A stretch of DNA of 64,000 nucleotides, from positions 4,440,001 through 4,504,000 of the forward strand of contig NZ_CP032616.1 in NCBI RefSeq assembly GCF_003626975.1, in the 5' to 3' direction. The position numbers and the translations under genes were made by a program. The notes beneath the pieces are model-generated. The model searched no databases, was not told the origin of the DNA, and saw nothing but the letters and a program-made list of their open reading frames with translations. Positions 36,599 through 45,467 of the stretch are shown piece after piece (position 1 is the stretch's first letter; each line of letters begins with the position of its first letter). The DNA is from Pseudomonas sp. DY-1 (GTDB lineage Bacteria; Pseudomonadota; Gammaproteobacteria; Pseudomonadales; Pseudomonadaceae).

Positions 36599-38433
36599 CC
36601 TTTCTCCCACAGGCAGGTGCGATTGCGCCCTTCGTGCTTGGCCCGGTAGAGCGCGGCGTCGCTGCGTGATACCAGGCTGTCGGGCTGCTCTTCGCGGGCC
36701 GGGTCAGAGACGGCGATGCCGATGCTCAACGTCAGCAGCCCCTCGGGACTGCCGGGGTGCTCGATCTGCAGTTCCGCCACGTGCGCCATTACCCGTTCGG
36801 CAACATGTCGTGCGCCGTCTTCGGCGGTGTTGGCGAGGATGATGGCGAACTCCTCCCCGCCGTAACGGCAGGCCACGTCACCTTCACGTTGCAGGCTCTG
36901 CTGGAGCGCCTGGGCGACCTGGCGCAGCGCATCATCGCCCGCCTGGTGACCAAGTTGGTCGTTGAACGCCTTGAAGTGATCCACATCCAGCATCAGCAAT
37001 GCCAGCGGCGCACCGAGGCGGCGCAGGCGGCGCCACTCACCGTTCAACTGTCGGTCGAAATAGCGCCGGTTGTATAGCCCGGTCAGGCCATCCAGCTGAG
37101 AAAGTCGCTGCAGGCGCGCCTCCAGTTCCAGTCGCTCGCGATTGTCGCGAGAGACGCCGATCAGGTAGTCGCGACCATTCTGACTCACCAGTTGCGCACT
37201 GATTTCCGCTGCCTGGAGGCTGTCATCGGCGCGGCGCATCTCGCGCTGGAAAATACCCGAGTTGCCATCCCGGCGAGCCTGGCGCACCAGCTCCAGCCAG
37301 GTGTGGAAGCCGGGCATGAGTTGCTCAGGATCTTCCTTGAGTAGCTGGCGAAAGGTTTCGGCGCTGTAGCCGAGGCTCGCGTAGGTGGCGGGGTTCATGT
37401 GCAGGATCTCGCGATTGGCGAGATCGAAGATGAACAGGCCGTCATGGCTGGAATCGGTCAGGTCGAGTACCAGTTGCAGGCGTTCGCGGCTGTCACGCAG
37501 ATCCTGCTCGGCGTGTTCGCGCTGGCTGACTTCTTCGTTCAGGCGCCGATAGCCGATCTGTAGCGCGCTGGCGCGACGGGCATTCTCCAGCGCCAGGGCG
37601 AGGGCGGCGACCAGTAACAGGCTGGTGAGCAGGCCGGCGCCGAGGACGACTTGGGGCAGCGGCGAGCTGAGCTGTTCCACCAGTTTGGCGGTCGGGGAGA
37701 GCTGCAGGGCGAAGTTGCTGTTGTTGAGCAGGTGCAGCGGAACGCGCTGGCTGAGGCTGTTCAGGGTTTCCGGTCGCTGCTGGAGGTAGATGGCTTGACC
37801 GGACTCCAGCAACTGGACGCTGAAGTCGCGATTGTCGAGGCTGCCGAGCAGCGCATCCATCAGCGATTCGACGCGGAATACGCCCTGGAGGAAGCCATCG
37901 AAGGTGCGGCTGCCCTGCTCGTTGCTGATAAACAGCGGGGTGTAGAGGATGACGCCACGTCCGCCCTGAACCAGGGCAAAGCTGTTGGACATCTGCGGTT
38001 CACCGCTGGCCTTGGCCTGCATGGCGAGATTGAAGTTGGGATGAATGCGCGTCAGGCGGAAACCAATAGCCGCCTCGTTGCCTTTTTCCGGCATGACCCA
38101 GCGCATGCGTAGGTCTTCTCCCATCCACTGGATCGACTGGTAGCCAGGAAAGTGCTCCAGGGCAAAACGGACTTCCAACTCCCATTCGTCTCGCGGAAGC
38201 CGGCCCTGGTGGTTCCATAGGATGGCAATGCGCCGCAGACCCTCGACCTCGTCAATCAGGTTGTTTTCCAGTTCGGCGGCCAGGGCGCGCGCCTGATAAC
38301 CGACGCGCTCACGAATGCGCTCCTGATGGGCATCTTCCAGCTGCTTCCAGAGCAGCAGGCTGGTACCGCACAGCGCCAGGAAGAGCAGGGCGAGTGTCGT
38401 TCGGACCAGCCAGGCGGGATGAGAATGCGGCAT
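36589..38433 (-). CDS. Membrane sensor diguanylate cyclase (CHASE-PAS-GGDEF)
   Basis: The 614-residue protein has a membrane helix near residues 11-30, a periplasmic CHASE-like region (about 50-245, with GYQSIQWMG), a second helix (about 250-275), a PAS domain (about 310-425: DGLFIFDLANREILHMNPAT) and a C-terminal GGDEF domain (about 440-605). The active motif is GGEEF (525-529), with metal-binding Asp in MLDVDHFKAFND, and an RxxD inhibitory site R516-D519. It is therefore a likely active, feedback-inhibited c-di-GMP synthase. The signal sensed is unknown. The gene overlaps the FliL-like gene end-to-end by 10 bases. Confidence 0.92.
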   Translation of the reverse strand: MPHSHPAWLVRTTLALLFLALCGTSLLLWKQLEDAHQERIRERVGYQARALAAELENNLIDEVEGLRRIAILWNHQGRLPRDEWELEVRFALEHFPGYQSIQWMGEDLRMRWVMPEKGNEAAIGFRLTRIHPNFNLAMQAKASGEPQMSNSFALVQGGRGVILYTPLFISNEQGSRTFDGFLQGVFRVESLMDALLGSLDNRDFSVQLLESGQAIYLQQRPETLNSLSQRVPLHLLNNSNFALQLSPTAKLVEQLSSPLPQVVLGAGLLTSLLLVAALALALENARRASALQIGYRRLNEEVSQREHAEQDLRDSRERLQLVLDLTDSSHDGLFIFDLANREILHMNPATYASLGYSAETFRQLLKEDPEQLMPGFHTWLELVRQARRDGNSGIFQREMRRADDSLQAAEISAQLVSQNGRDYLIGVSRDNRERLELEARLQRLSQLDGLTGLYNRRYFDRQLNGEWRRLRRLGAPLALLMLDVDHFKAFNDQLGHQAGDDALRQVAQALQQSLQREGDVACRYGGEEFAIILANTAEDGARHVAERVMAHVAELQIEHPGSPEGLLTLSIGIAVSDPAREEQPDSLVSRSDAALYRAKHEGRNRTCLWEKGQG

Positions 38434-38484
38434 GGGGGTGCCCCAGTGGATTCCTCTCCGTCATAGCACAGGGCCATGCCCGAC

Positions 38485-38934
<450 letters not shown>

Positions 38935-38984
38935 GAACTTTGCTCCTGTACGTTCGTCCTTAATTGGGGCATCCAAGCTTGAAG

Positions 38985-39001
38985 ACCGGCCGACGGCCGG
39001 T
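38985..39001. repeat. Hairpin in the region upstream of the EVE gene
   Basis: ACCGGCC - GAC - GGCCGGT forms a 7-bp GC-rich stem with a 3-base loop, about 50 bases before the EVE start. It may affect the leader RNA or be a promoter-proximal site; nothing more can be said from sequence. Confidence 0.4.
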
Positions 39002-39138
39002 TGGCGTCATAAATTGCGTGTTCGCTCACGTTGCCGGAGAATGCCGCGCTTTAAGCTGCTGCTACCGTTCGGTCCAATCAAAACAACAACTCGCCATCGG
39101 TCATCGCGCGAAGTTTGCCTGCAAGGGGGAGGCAATCG

Positions 39139-39270
39139 ATGAAACGCAAGCCAGACATCCTCTGGGTATTGGTCATTATTTTTGGTCTGGGTGTCGTTAC
39201 CACTGGTTACACGCAAAGCCTGTGGGAACGTCAGAGCAACGCGCCCGTCAACCTGACCCAACAGCCCTGA
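39139..39270 (+). CDS. 43-aa single-pass membrane peptide
   Basis: This short frame has a strong GGAGG ribosome binding site 7 bases before its ATG. The product starts MKRKPDILW, has one hydrophobic helix (about residues 8-23) with a basic N-terminus, and ends with a short polar tail including NLTQQP. I think a similar small protein lies here in other Pseudomonas, but that is from memory. It is too small for most gene callers. It converges on the folate cyclo-ligase gene 49 bp away. Function unknown. Confidence 0.7.
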   Translation: MKRKPDILWVLVIIFGLGVVTTGYTQSLWERQSNAPVNLTQQP

Positions 39271-39319
39271 TTCTACTCGGCCGGCATCGCAAGGATCGCG
39301 ATGCCGCTGCCAGTGCTCT

Positions 39320-39916
39320 TCAGTACCAGCCCTTGTCCGTTACGGTCGCCTGCAGGACGACGTCCCAGCTGGCGAGTTCCAGCCTGTCCACCTTCTGGCA
39401 TTCGTGCGCCAGGCCCAGCAGGGTCGGTTTGCGCCATTGGTGACGGCGCGTCAGATAGGCCAGGCTACGGTCGTAGAAGCCGCCGCCCATCCCCAGGCGT
39501 CCACCTGATTCATCGAAGCCCACCAGCGGCATCAGGACCAGATCCAGTGCCCAGACCTTGCGCTGCTGCGCCGGATTGGCGCGAGGTTCGAGGATGCGGA
39601 AGCGGTTCTTCTTCAGGCGTTCACCCGGCAGCAGACGCTGGAAAACCATTTTCTCCCTGGGCCAGGCATTGAGTACCGGCAGGTAGGCTTGCTTGCCCCG
39701 GCGCTGTACTTCGCGCAGTAGCGGACGCGGATCGATCTCGCCATTGGTTGGCAGATAGAGGGCAATGTGCCGGGCGCGCCGGAACAGGGGGGCCTGTGCG
39801 AGTTGTCGGTACAGGGCCTTGGCGGCGTGCTTCTGCTGGAGGGGGGTAAGTGCGCGGCGGGCCTGGCGGAGCAGGCGGCGCAAGCTCTGGCGGGAATGGG
39901 AACCGGCGCAGATCAT
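39320..39916 (-). CDS. 5-formyltetrahydrofolate cyclo-ligase
   Basis: The enzyme (YgfA/Fau family) converts 5-formyl-THF to 5,10-methenyl-THF with ATP. The 198-residue protein has the nucleotide- and substrate-binding block LPLVGFDESGGRLGMGGGFYDRSLA near residue 135, ALYLPTNGEIDPRPL near 53 and an N-terminal basic helix RRLLRQARRAL. The ATG lies about 10 bases downstream of the 3' end of 6S RNA, so it is probably transcribed with the 6S locus, the usual arrangement ssrS-ygfA in gammaproteobacteria. Confidence 0.94.
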   Translation of the reverse strand: MICAGSHSRQSLRRLLRQARRALTPLQQKHAAKALYRQLAQAPLFRRARHIALYLPTNGEIDPRPLLREVQRRGKQAYLPVLNAWPREKMVFQRLLPGERLKKNRFRILEPRANPAQQRKVWALDLVLMPLVGFDESGGRLGMGGGFYDRSLAYLTRRHQWRKPTLLGLAHECQKVDRLELASWDVVLQATVTDKGWY

Positions 39917-39925
39917 GAAGAAAAT

Positions 39926-40106
39926 AGACTCCCCGGTCGTGCCGCTGTCGGGTTAGCCCTTGAACCCGAAAGTTCAAGGTGGAGGCTGCAGGAGGCGTTA
40001 AGGCTTTCCGTCAGGCGGACATGCACACCGGCCTCAACTTGCAACCCCCGTGGTTGCATTTATCGGCTCAGGGACATCACCGACTGGCCAACACACCAGG
40101 GAGCTG
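39926..40106 (-). ncRNA. ssrS: 6S RNA
   Basis: 6S RNA binds sigma-70 RNA polymerase and mimics an open promoter. The stretch between zapA and the folate cyclo-ligase gene, read on the minus strand, matches my memory of Pseudomonas 6S RNA: internal blocks GTTGGCCAGTCGGTGATGTC, CCTGAGCCGATAA, GTGCATGTCCGCCTGACGG and CTTTCGGGTTCAAGGG. The ends pair as expected (5' GCTCCCTGGT with 3' ACCGGGGAG), giving about 181 nt. The 5' end is set about 7 bases after the -10 TATACT at 40113-40118; both ends are estimates. Confidence 0.9.
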
Positions 40107-40112
40107 GCGGCG

Positions 40113-40118
40113 AGTATA
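40113..40118 (-). promoter_or_regulatory. -10 element of the 6S RNA promoter
   Basis: On the minus strand this reads TATACT, one mismatch from TATAAT, and lies about 7 bases before the predicted 6S 5' end. The corresponding -35 region is weak. Confidence 0.55.
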
Positions 40119-40208
40119 CCCCAAGAACCGTTCAGGAAACTGCTATGCGTCGGTCCGACAGCGTCAAAAAACGCCAGAAAGCGTCAGTTTGTCGCGGCCG
40201 GACGATGC

Positions 40209-40523
40209 TCAGGCCTGCTGCGCGTCGGGGTCGGCGGCCAGGGCGTGGTCAACGCGCTCAAGCAGGTCGCGGACCCGCTCACGAGTGGACGTGGCCTCCT
40301 GGTCCAGACGCTGCTGCTTGTGCAGCAGATCATGGGTGATGTTCAGCGCGGCCATTACGGCGATGCGGTCGGCACCGATGACTTTCCCGCTTGAACGTAT
40401 CTCGCGCATCTTGCCGTCGAGATAGCGGGCAGCGCTTTCAAGGTTGGCGCGCTCGTCCGCAGGGCAAGCGATGCAGTATTCCTTATCGAGGATTTGGACG
40501 GTGACGGTGTTGGACTGGGTCAT
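40209..40523 (-). CDS. zapA: Cell division protein ZapA
   Basis: ZapA bundles FtsZ at the division ring. The 104-residue protein has the globular N-terminal domain (VTVQILDKEYCIACPADERANLE-type opening, residues 6-30, then ARYLDGKMREIR) and a C-terminal coiled coil (about 60-95). The frame is open further upstream, but the ATG at 40523 is set by family length and overlaps the stop of the preceding TIGR02449 gene by 4 bases. 6S RNA lies downstream on the same strand. Confidence 0.94.
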   Translation of the reverse strand: MTQSNTVTVQILDKEYCIACPADERANLESAARYLDGKMREIRSSGKVIGADRIAVMAALNITHDLLHKQQRLDQEATSTRERVRDLLERVDHALAADPDAQQA

Positions 40524-40729
40524 GAATCCTGCTCCAGGGCTTTCAGGCGCGAAATCATCGCTTCGACCTTGAGCCGGGCCATTTCGTTCTTTTCGATCAG
40601 ATGAGCGCGTTCTTCGCGCCAGGCCTTCTCGCTGGCAAGCAGGAGCCGGTTCTGGGCCTTGAGCTGCTCTACACGCTGGATCAGCAGTTCCAGCTTGGCT
40701 GTCAGTGCATGCAGTTCGGCGTCTTCCAT
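40520..40729 (-). CDS. TIGR02449 family coiled-coil protein
   Basis: The 69-residue protein is one long predicted coiled coil (LHALTAKLELLIQRVEQLKAQNRLL onward is a heptad pattern) and fits the family TIGR02449, always found next to zapA in this group. Its size and shape resemble ZapB, another FtsZ-ring coiled coil, but that is inference. It overlaps the zapA start by 4 bases. A well-formed sigma-70 promoter lies 25-60 bases upstream. Confidence 0.9.
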   Translation of the reverse strand: MEDAELHALTAKLELLIQRVEQLKAQNRLLLASEKAWREERAHLIEKNEMARLKVEAMISRLKALEQDS

Positions 40730-40760
40730 GGGCGTCTACTTGGTGAGGAGTGACCGGGAC

Positions 40761-40789
40761 TATATAGGACTGACACGGGAAAGGGTCAA
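40761..40789 (-). promoter_or_regulatory. Sigma-70 promoter of the TIGR02449-zapA operon
   Basis: Read on the minus strand: -35 TTGACC at 40784-40789, a 17-base spacer, and -10 TATATA at 40761-40766. The spacing is ideal, and both hexamers differ little from consensus. Transcription would begin about 25 bases before the TIGR02449 ATG. Confidence 0.75.
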
Positions 40790-40933
40790 ACCCGCAGGCG
40801 ACGGTGCAAATTGTCGCATGCCCGTAGATAGGGCCCGGTGGACGGGCGGCCAATGCTGCCTTCGCCGCGCCAGGCTGCTAGGATACGAGGCCGTCATTCT
40901 AGTGATTGCGCCCTCTGGCGCCTAGCCACCCTT

Positions 40934-41488
40934 ATGTCCAGTTCGAATTCTCCCTACAACGCTTTCGCCGCGCTCCTCGCCTCCGCTGGCCAGCCGGTTT
41001 CCCCCGCCGAATTGCACGGCATGCTCTTGGGGCGCAGTTGCGCCGGTGCCGGTTTCGAGCCGGAACCCTGGCTGGAGGATGCCGCCGAATTACTCGGTAG
41101 CGCCCCACAGGACAATCTGCGCCAGGCCCTGATCGGCCTGCAGGAAATGGTCAAGAGCGAACTGACCGGCACGGAGATGGCCGTGGTCCTGCTGCTGCCC
41201 AGCGACGAAGCGCCGCTGGCCGAGCGGGCCGCTGCCCTCGGCCAGTGGTGCCAGGGCTTCCTGGGTGGGTTCGGCCTCACCGCCCGTGAAGGCGCACTGT
41301 CCGGCGAGGCCGTCGAAGTGCTTCAGGACCTCGCCTCGATCGCTCAGGTGCAGAGCGCCCTGGAAGAATCCGACGACGGCGAAAGCGACTATATGGAGGT
41401 GATGGAGTACCTGCGCGTCGCGCCCCTGCTGCTCTTCGCCGAATGCGCCAGGCCCGCTGCGCCGGCTGCCAAACCCTCGTTGCATTGA
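40934..41488 (+). CDS. YecA/YgfB family protein (UPF0149)
   Basis: The 184-residue helical protein matches UPF0149: [14 protein letters not shown] near residue 24, the [11 protein letters not shown] motif near 106, and the acidic region [24 protein letters not shown] near 150. Its function is unknown. It is divergent from the TIGR02449-zapA operon and lies 39 bp before pepP on the same strand, the start of the pepP-ubiH-ubiI unit. The ATG at 40934 matches family length. Confidence 0.92.
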   Translation: MSSSNSPYNAFAALLASAGQPVSPAELHGMLLGRSCAGAGFEPEPWLEDAAELLGSAPQDNLRQALIGLQEMVKSELTGTEMAVVLLLPSDEAPLAERAAALGQWCQGFLGGFGLTAREGALSGEAVEVLQDLASIAQVQSALEESDDGESDYMEVMEYLRVAPLLLFAECARPAAPAAKPSLH

Positions 41489-41527
41489 CCCGAGTGGCGG
41501 GCATTCGCCCGCCCTGAAGGAGCGCGC

Positions 41528-42862
41528 ATGACCCGTATCCCCAAGGCCGAATACGCCCGCCGCCGCAAGGCGCTGATGGCGCAGATGGAAGCCAACAGCA
41601 TCGCCATCCTGCCCGCCGCGCCCGTGCATATCCGCAACCGCGACGTCGAGCACGTCTATCGCCAGGACAGCGACTTCCAGTACCTCAGCGGTTTTCCCGA
41701 GCCGGAAGCGGTGCTGGTGTTGATCCCTGGTCGCGAGCACGGCGAGTACGTGCTGTTCTGCCGCGAGCGCGATCCGGAGCGTGAACTCTGGGACGGCCTG
41801 CGTGCCGGTCAGGACGGTGCCACCCGCGATTTCGGCGCCGACGACGCGTTCCCCATCGGCGACATCGACGACATCCTTCCCGGTCTGATTGAAGGGCGCA
41901 GTCGCGTCTACTACTCCATCGGCACCAACACCGAGTTCGACCAGCACCTGATGGAGTGGGTCAACACCATCCGCTCCAAGGCCCGTCAGGGCGCTCAGCC
42001 GCCGAAGGAATTCGTCGCGCTGGATCATCTGCTGCACGACATGCGCCTGTACAAGTCGGCGGCTGAAGTGAAGGTCATGCGCGAGGCCGCCGAGGTTTCC
42101 GCCCGCGCCCACGTGCGCGCCATGCAGGCCTCCCGCGCCGGCCTGTACGAATACCACCTGGAAGCCGAGCTGGAATATGAATTCCGCAGGGGCGGCGCGA
42201 AGATGCCGGCCTACGGCTCCATCGTCGCCGCCGGCAAGAACGCCTGCATCCTGCACTACCGGGAGAACGACGCCCTGCTGAAGGACGGCGACCTGGTGCT
42301 GATCGACGCCGCCTGCGAGCTCGATTGCTATGCCAGCGACATCACCCGCACCTTCCCCGTCAGTGGCCGCTTCAGCCCTGAGCAGAAGGCCATCTACGAG
42401 CTGGTGCTGAAATCCCAGGAAGCCGCCTTCCTCGAAATCGCCCCCGGCAAGCATTGGAACGAAGCCCATGAAGCCACCGTACAGGTCATAACCTCCGGTC
42501 TGGTGGAGCTGGGCCTGCTCAAGGGCGACGTCGACGAGCTCATCGCCTCCGAAGCCTACAAGGCCTTTTACATGCACCGTGCCGGTCACTGGCTGGGCAT
42601 GGACGTGCACGACGTCGGCGAATACAAGGTCGGTGGTGAGTGGCGCGTGCTGGAGCCCGGCATGGCGATGACTGTCGAGCCCGGCATCTACATCGGCGCC
42701 GACAACCAGGACGTACCGAAGAAGTGGCGCGGCATCGGCGTGCGCATCGAGGACGACGTCGTGGTGACGAAGACCGGCTGCGAGATTCTCACCGGCGGCG
42801 TACCCAAGACCGTGGACGAAATCGAGGCGCTGATGGCCGCTGCACGCAGCCAGGCCGCCTGA
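41528..42862 (+). CDS. pepP: Xaa-Pro aminopeptidase P
   Basis: PepP removes N-terminal residues linked to proline. The 444-residue enzyme has the N-terminal recognition domain and a C-terminal pita-bread metallopeptidase domain with the two-manganese ligands: Asp pair in LIDAACELDCYASDITR near residue 260, His in MHRAGHWLGMDVHDVG near 354, Glu in MTVEPGIY near 383 and Glu in RGIGVRIEDDV near 405. AAGGAG lies before the ATG. ubiH begins one base after the stop, so pepP and ubiH are in one operon, as in E. coli. Confidence 0.97.
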   Translation: MTRIPKAEYARRRKALMAQMEANSIAILPAAPVHIRNRDVEHVYRQDSDFQYLSGFPEPEAVLVLIPGREHGEYVLFCRERDPERELWDGLRAGQDGATRDFGADDAFPIGDIDDILPGLIEGRSRVYYSIGTNTEFDQHLMEWVNTIRSKARQGAQPPKEFVALDHLLHDMRLYKSAAEVKVMREAAEVSARAHVRAMQASRAGLYEYHLEAELEYEFRRGGAKMPAYGSIVAAGKNACILHYRENDALLKDGDLVLIDAACELDCYASDITRTFPVSGRFSPEQKAIYELVLKSQEAAFLEIAPGKHWNEAHEATVQVITSGLVELGLLKGDVDELIASEAYKAFYMHRAGHWLGMDVHDVGEYKVGGEWRVLEPGMAMTVEPGIYIGADNQDVPKKWRGIGVRIEDDVVVTKTGCEILTGGVPKTVDEIEALMAAARSQAA

Positions 42863-42863
42863 C

Positions 42864-44048
42864 ATGCATCACTGCCAAGTTGCGATCATTGGCGGCGGCC
42901 TGGTCGGCGCGAGCCTCGCCCTGGCGCTGCAGGATGGTGCTCGGGCGCGGGGTTGGAAGATCCTCCTGATCGAACCCTTCGCCCCTGGCAACAGCTTCCA
43001 GCCCAGCTACGACGCCCGTTCCTCTGCGCTGTCCTTCGGCAGCCGGCAGATCTACGAGCGCCTCGGACTCTGGCAGGCCATTGCGCAGCGCGCCGAGCCC
43101 ATCCTGCAGATCCACGTTTCCGATCGCGGACGTTTTGGTGCCGCGCGCCTGGCTGCCCTTGAAGAAGGCGTACCGGCCCTGGGTTACGTCGTGGAGAACG
43201 CTTGGCTGGGCCAATGCCTCTGGCAGGCGCTGGACGAGGATGTGGTGACCTGGCATTGCCCGGCTGAAGTGGTCGGCATGAAGGCGCTGGAAGGTGGATA
43301 CCGCCTGACCCTGAATGACGAAACCCAGATCGATTGCGACCTCGCGGTACTGGCCGATGGCGGTCGCTCCGGGCTGCGTGAGCAACTGGGCATCGGCGTG
43401 CGTCGCACTCCCTATCGACAGACTGCTCTGATTGCCAACGTCAGCCCGCTGGAAGCCCATCGTGGCCAGGCGTTCGAGCGTTTCACCGACGAGGGCCCCA
43501 TGGCCCTGCTGCCGCTACCGGAAAATCGCTGCGCGCTGATCTGGAGCCGCCCGGGCGATGACGCCGAGCGCCTCGCCAGGCTGGATGAGCGGCGCTTCCT
43601 CGACGAATTGCAGGACGCCTTCGGCTACCGCCTGGGGGCCTTCCAGCAAGTCGGCGCGCGTCACCTCTATCCGCTGGAACTGATCGAAGCCGAGGAGCAG
43701 GTGCGCTCCAGCCTGGTGGTGCTGGGCAACGCTGCCCACAGCCTCCACCCCATCGCCGGCCAGGGTTACAACTTGTCCCTGCGAGACGCCCAGGCATTGG
43801 CCGAGGCATTGCTGGCCAGCGGCAAGCCCCTTGGCGATCTGGTCACTCTGCAGAACTACCTGCAGCGCCAGCGCCTGGATCAGAACCTCACGGTGGGTTT
43901 CTCCGACCAGGTGACCCGTCTCTTCTCCAACGCCGAACCGCTGCTGACTGCCGGACGCAACCTGGGCCTGCTCGGCCTCGACCTGCTGCCGCCGGCCAAA
44001 CGCTGGTTTGCCCGCCAGGCCATGGGCCTGGGCACTCGCCCGGACTGA
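42864..44048 (+). CDS. ubiH: 2-octaprenyl-6-methoxyphenol hydroxylase
   Basis: UbiH is an FAD monooxygenase of ubiquinone synthesis. The 394-residue protein has the N-terminal FAD motif AIIGGGLVGASLALAL, the aromatic hydroxylase motif in LAVLADGGRSGLREQLG near residue 163, and GNAAHSLHPIAGQGYNLSLRDAQ near 288, which includes the UbiH signature. It directly follows pepP and precedes a second, related hydroxylase after 45 bp. Confidence 0.95.
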   Translation: MHHCQVAIIGGGLVGASLALALQDGARARGWKILLIEPFAPGNSFQPSYDARSSALSFGSRQIYERLGLWQAIAQRAEPILQIHVSDRGRFGAARLAALEEGVPALGYVVENAWLGQCLWQALDEDVVTWHCPAEVVGMKALEGGYRLTLNDETQIDCDLAVLADGGRSGLREQLGIGVRRTPYRQTALIANVSPLEAHRGQAFERFTDEGPMALLPLPENRCALIWSRPGDDAERLARLDERRFLDELQDAFGYRLGAFQQVGARHLYPLELIEAEEQVRSSLVVLGNAAHSLHPIAGQGYNLSLRDAQALAEALLASGKPLGDLVTLQNYLQRQRLDQNLTVGFSDQVTRLFSNAEPLLTAGRNLGLLGLDLLPPAKRWFARQAMGLGTRPD

Positions 44049-44093
44049 CCGGGTGTGCCTTACTCGGACACACAGGGAGCCTCAAGGCCTGAT

Positions 44094-45314
44094 ATGGAAT
44101 TGCGCGCGGATCTGATCATCGTGGGTGCCGGCATGGTCGGCAGTGCCCTGGCCCTGGCGCTGAAGGACAGCGGCCTGGACATCCTGCTGATCGATGGCAG
44201 CCCACTCAGCGTCAAACCCTTCGACCCGGCTGCCGCCTTCGAACCGCGCGTCAGCGCCCTGTCCGCCGCCAGCCAGCGCATCCTCCTGCGCCTGGGTGCC
44301 TGGCCCGGCGTCCTCTCGCGGCGCAGCAGCCCCTATTCCGAGATGCATGTCTGGGATGGTTCCGGTACCGGGCAGGTCCACTTCTCCGCCTCTAGCGTGC
44401 ATGCCGAGGTGCTGGGCCACATCGTCGAGAACCGTGTGATTCAGGACGCCCTGATGGAGCCCCTGCACGACAGTGGCATTGGCCTGATGCCCGGCGCGCG
44501 CCTGGAACGCCTGCGCCGTTCCGGCGACGACTGGTTGCTGACGCTGGTGGATGGCCGCGAACTGCGCACTCCTCTGGTGGTGGCTGCGGATGGTGCCAAT
44601 TCCGCAGTGCGCCGTCTCGCTGGCTGCGCGACCCGTGAATGGGATTACCTGCACCATGCGATCGTCACCAGCGTGCGCTGCGCCGAACCGCACCAGCGCA
44701 CTGCCTGGCAGCGATTCACCGACGACGGCCCGCTGGCCTTCCTTCCCCTCGAGCGTGACGGCGAGCACTGGTGCTCCATCGTCTGGTCGGCGACCCCGGC
44801 CGAGGCCGAGCGCTTGATGGCCCTGGACGAGGCCGGCTTCTGCAGTGAACTTGGCCGGGCATTCGAATGGCGTCTGGGCGAGGTACTGGGTGCCGATCCG
44901 CGTCTTTGCATCCCGCTGCGCCAGCGCCACGCCAAGCGCTATGTGGAGGAAGGTCTGGCCCTGATCGGCGACGCCGCTCACACCATCCACCCGCTGGCGG
45001 GGCAGGGGGTCAATCTCGGCTTCCTCGACGCGGCAGTGCTGGCCGAAGTCCTTCAGCATGCTGCCGGCCGGGGCGAGCGCCTGGCCGACGAGCGCGTGCT
45101 GGGTCGTTTCGAGCGTCGGCGCATGCCCCACAACCTGGCCATGATGGCGGCGATGGAGGGCTTCGAGCGCCTATTCCAGGCCGATCCGTTGCCCCTGCGC
45201 TGGTTGCGCAACAGCGGCCTGAAATGGGTGGATGGCATGCCCGAGGCCAAGGCGCTCTTCGTGCGTCAGGCCCTTGGCCTGTCCGGTGACCTGCCTGACC
45301 TGGCGCGCGCCTGA
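44094..45314 (+). CDS. ubiI: UbiI/VisC family FAD hydroxylase of ubiquinone synthesis
   Basis: The 406-residue protein is a second Ubi-type FAD monooxygenase: LIIVGAGMVGSALALALKD, VVAADGANSAVRRLAG near residue 160, and IGDAAHTIHPLAGQGVNLGFLD near 290. In E. coli the corresponding gene visC (ubiI) carries out C5 hydroxylation; Pseudomonas may divide the steps differently, so the name is by position and similarity. The ATG at 44094 is preferred because AAGG lies 6 bases before it and homologues start there. It ends the pepP-ubiH-ubiI operon. Confidence 0.9.
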   Translation: MELRADLIIVGAGMVGSALALALKDSGLDILLIDGSPLSVKPFDPAAAFEPRVSALSAASQRILLRLGAWPGVLSRRSSPYSEMHVWDGSGTGQVHFSASSVHAEVLGHIVENRVIQDALMEPLHDSGIGLMPGARLERLRRSGDDWLLTLVDGRELRTPLVVAADGANSAVRRLAGCATREWDYLHHAIVTSVRCAEPHQRTAWQRFTDDGPLAFLPLERDGEHWCSIVWSATPAEAERLMALDEAGFCSELGRAFEWRLGEVLGADPRLCIPLRQRHAKRYVEEGLALIGDAAHTIHPLAGQGVNLGFLDAAVLAEVLQHAAGRGERLADERVLGRFERRRMPHNLAMMAAMEGFERLFQADPLPLRWLRNSGLKWVDGMPEAKALFVRQALGLSGDLPDLARA

Positions 45315-45418
45315 AACCTGTTCTTTTCCAGCTCGCAGAGTCGAGCAGGTTCTGGGGCTTCGTCTTTCGGAGCGCATGAATACATACGCCGACATATAAA
45401 CCCTTAGAGTTCACAACT

Positions 45419-45437
45419 GAGGTTGACTATCATTCAG
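45419..45437 (-). promoter_or_regulatory. Candidate Fur box upstream of fbpA
   Basis: On the minus strand this 19-mer matches 12 of 19 positions of GATAATGATAATCATTATC, including the run AATGATA. It lies 31 bases before the start of an iron-binding protein gene, where a repressor site would be expected. Visual match only. Confidence 0.45.
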
Positions 45438-45467
45438 CCTTTGTCGTCATCACAAGAGGCTCCTGCA

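Noticed and set aside
38950..38958. AlgR-like 9-mer ACGTTCGTC upstream of the EVE gene
   Set aside because: It is one base off the AlgR consensus, but it lies in the ribosome-binding leader of an unrelated gene and is probably chance.
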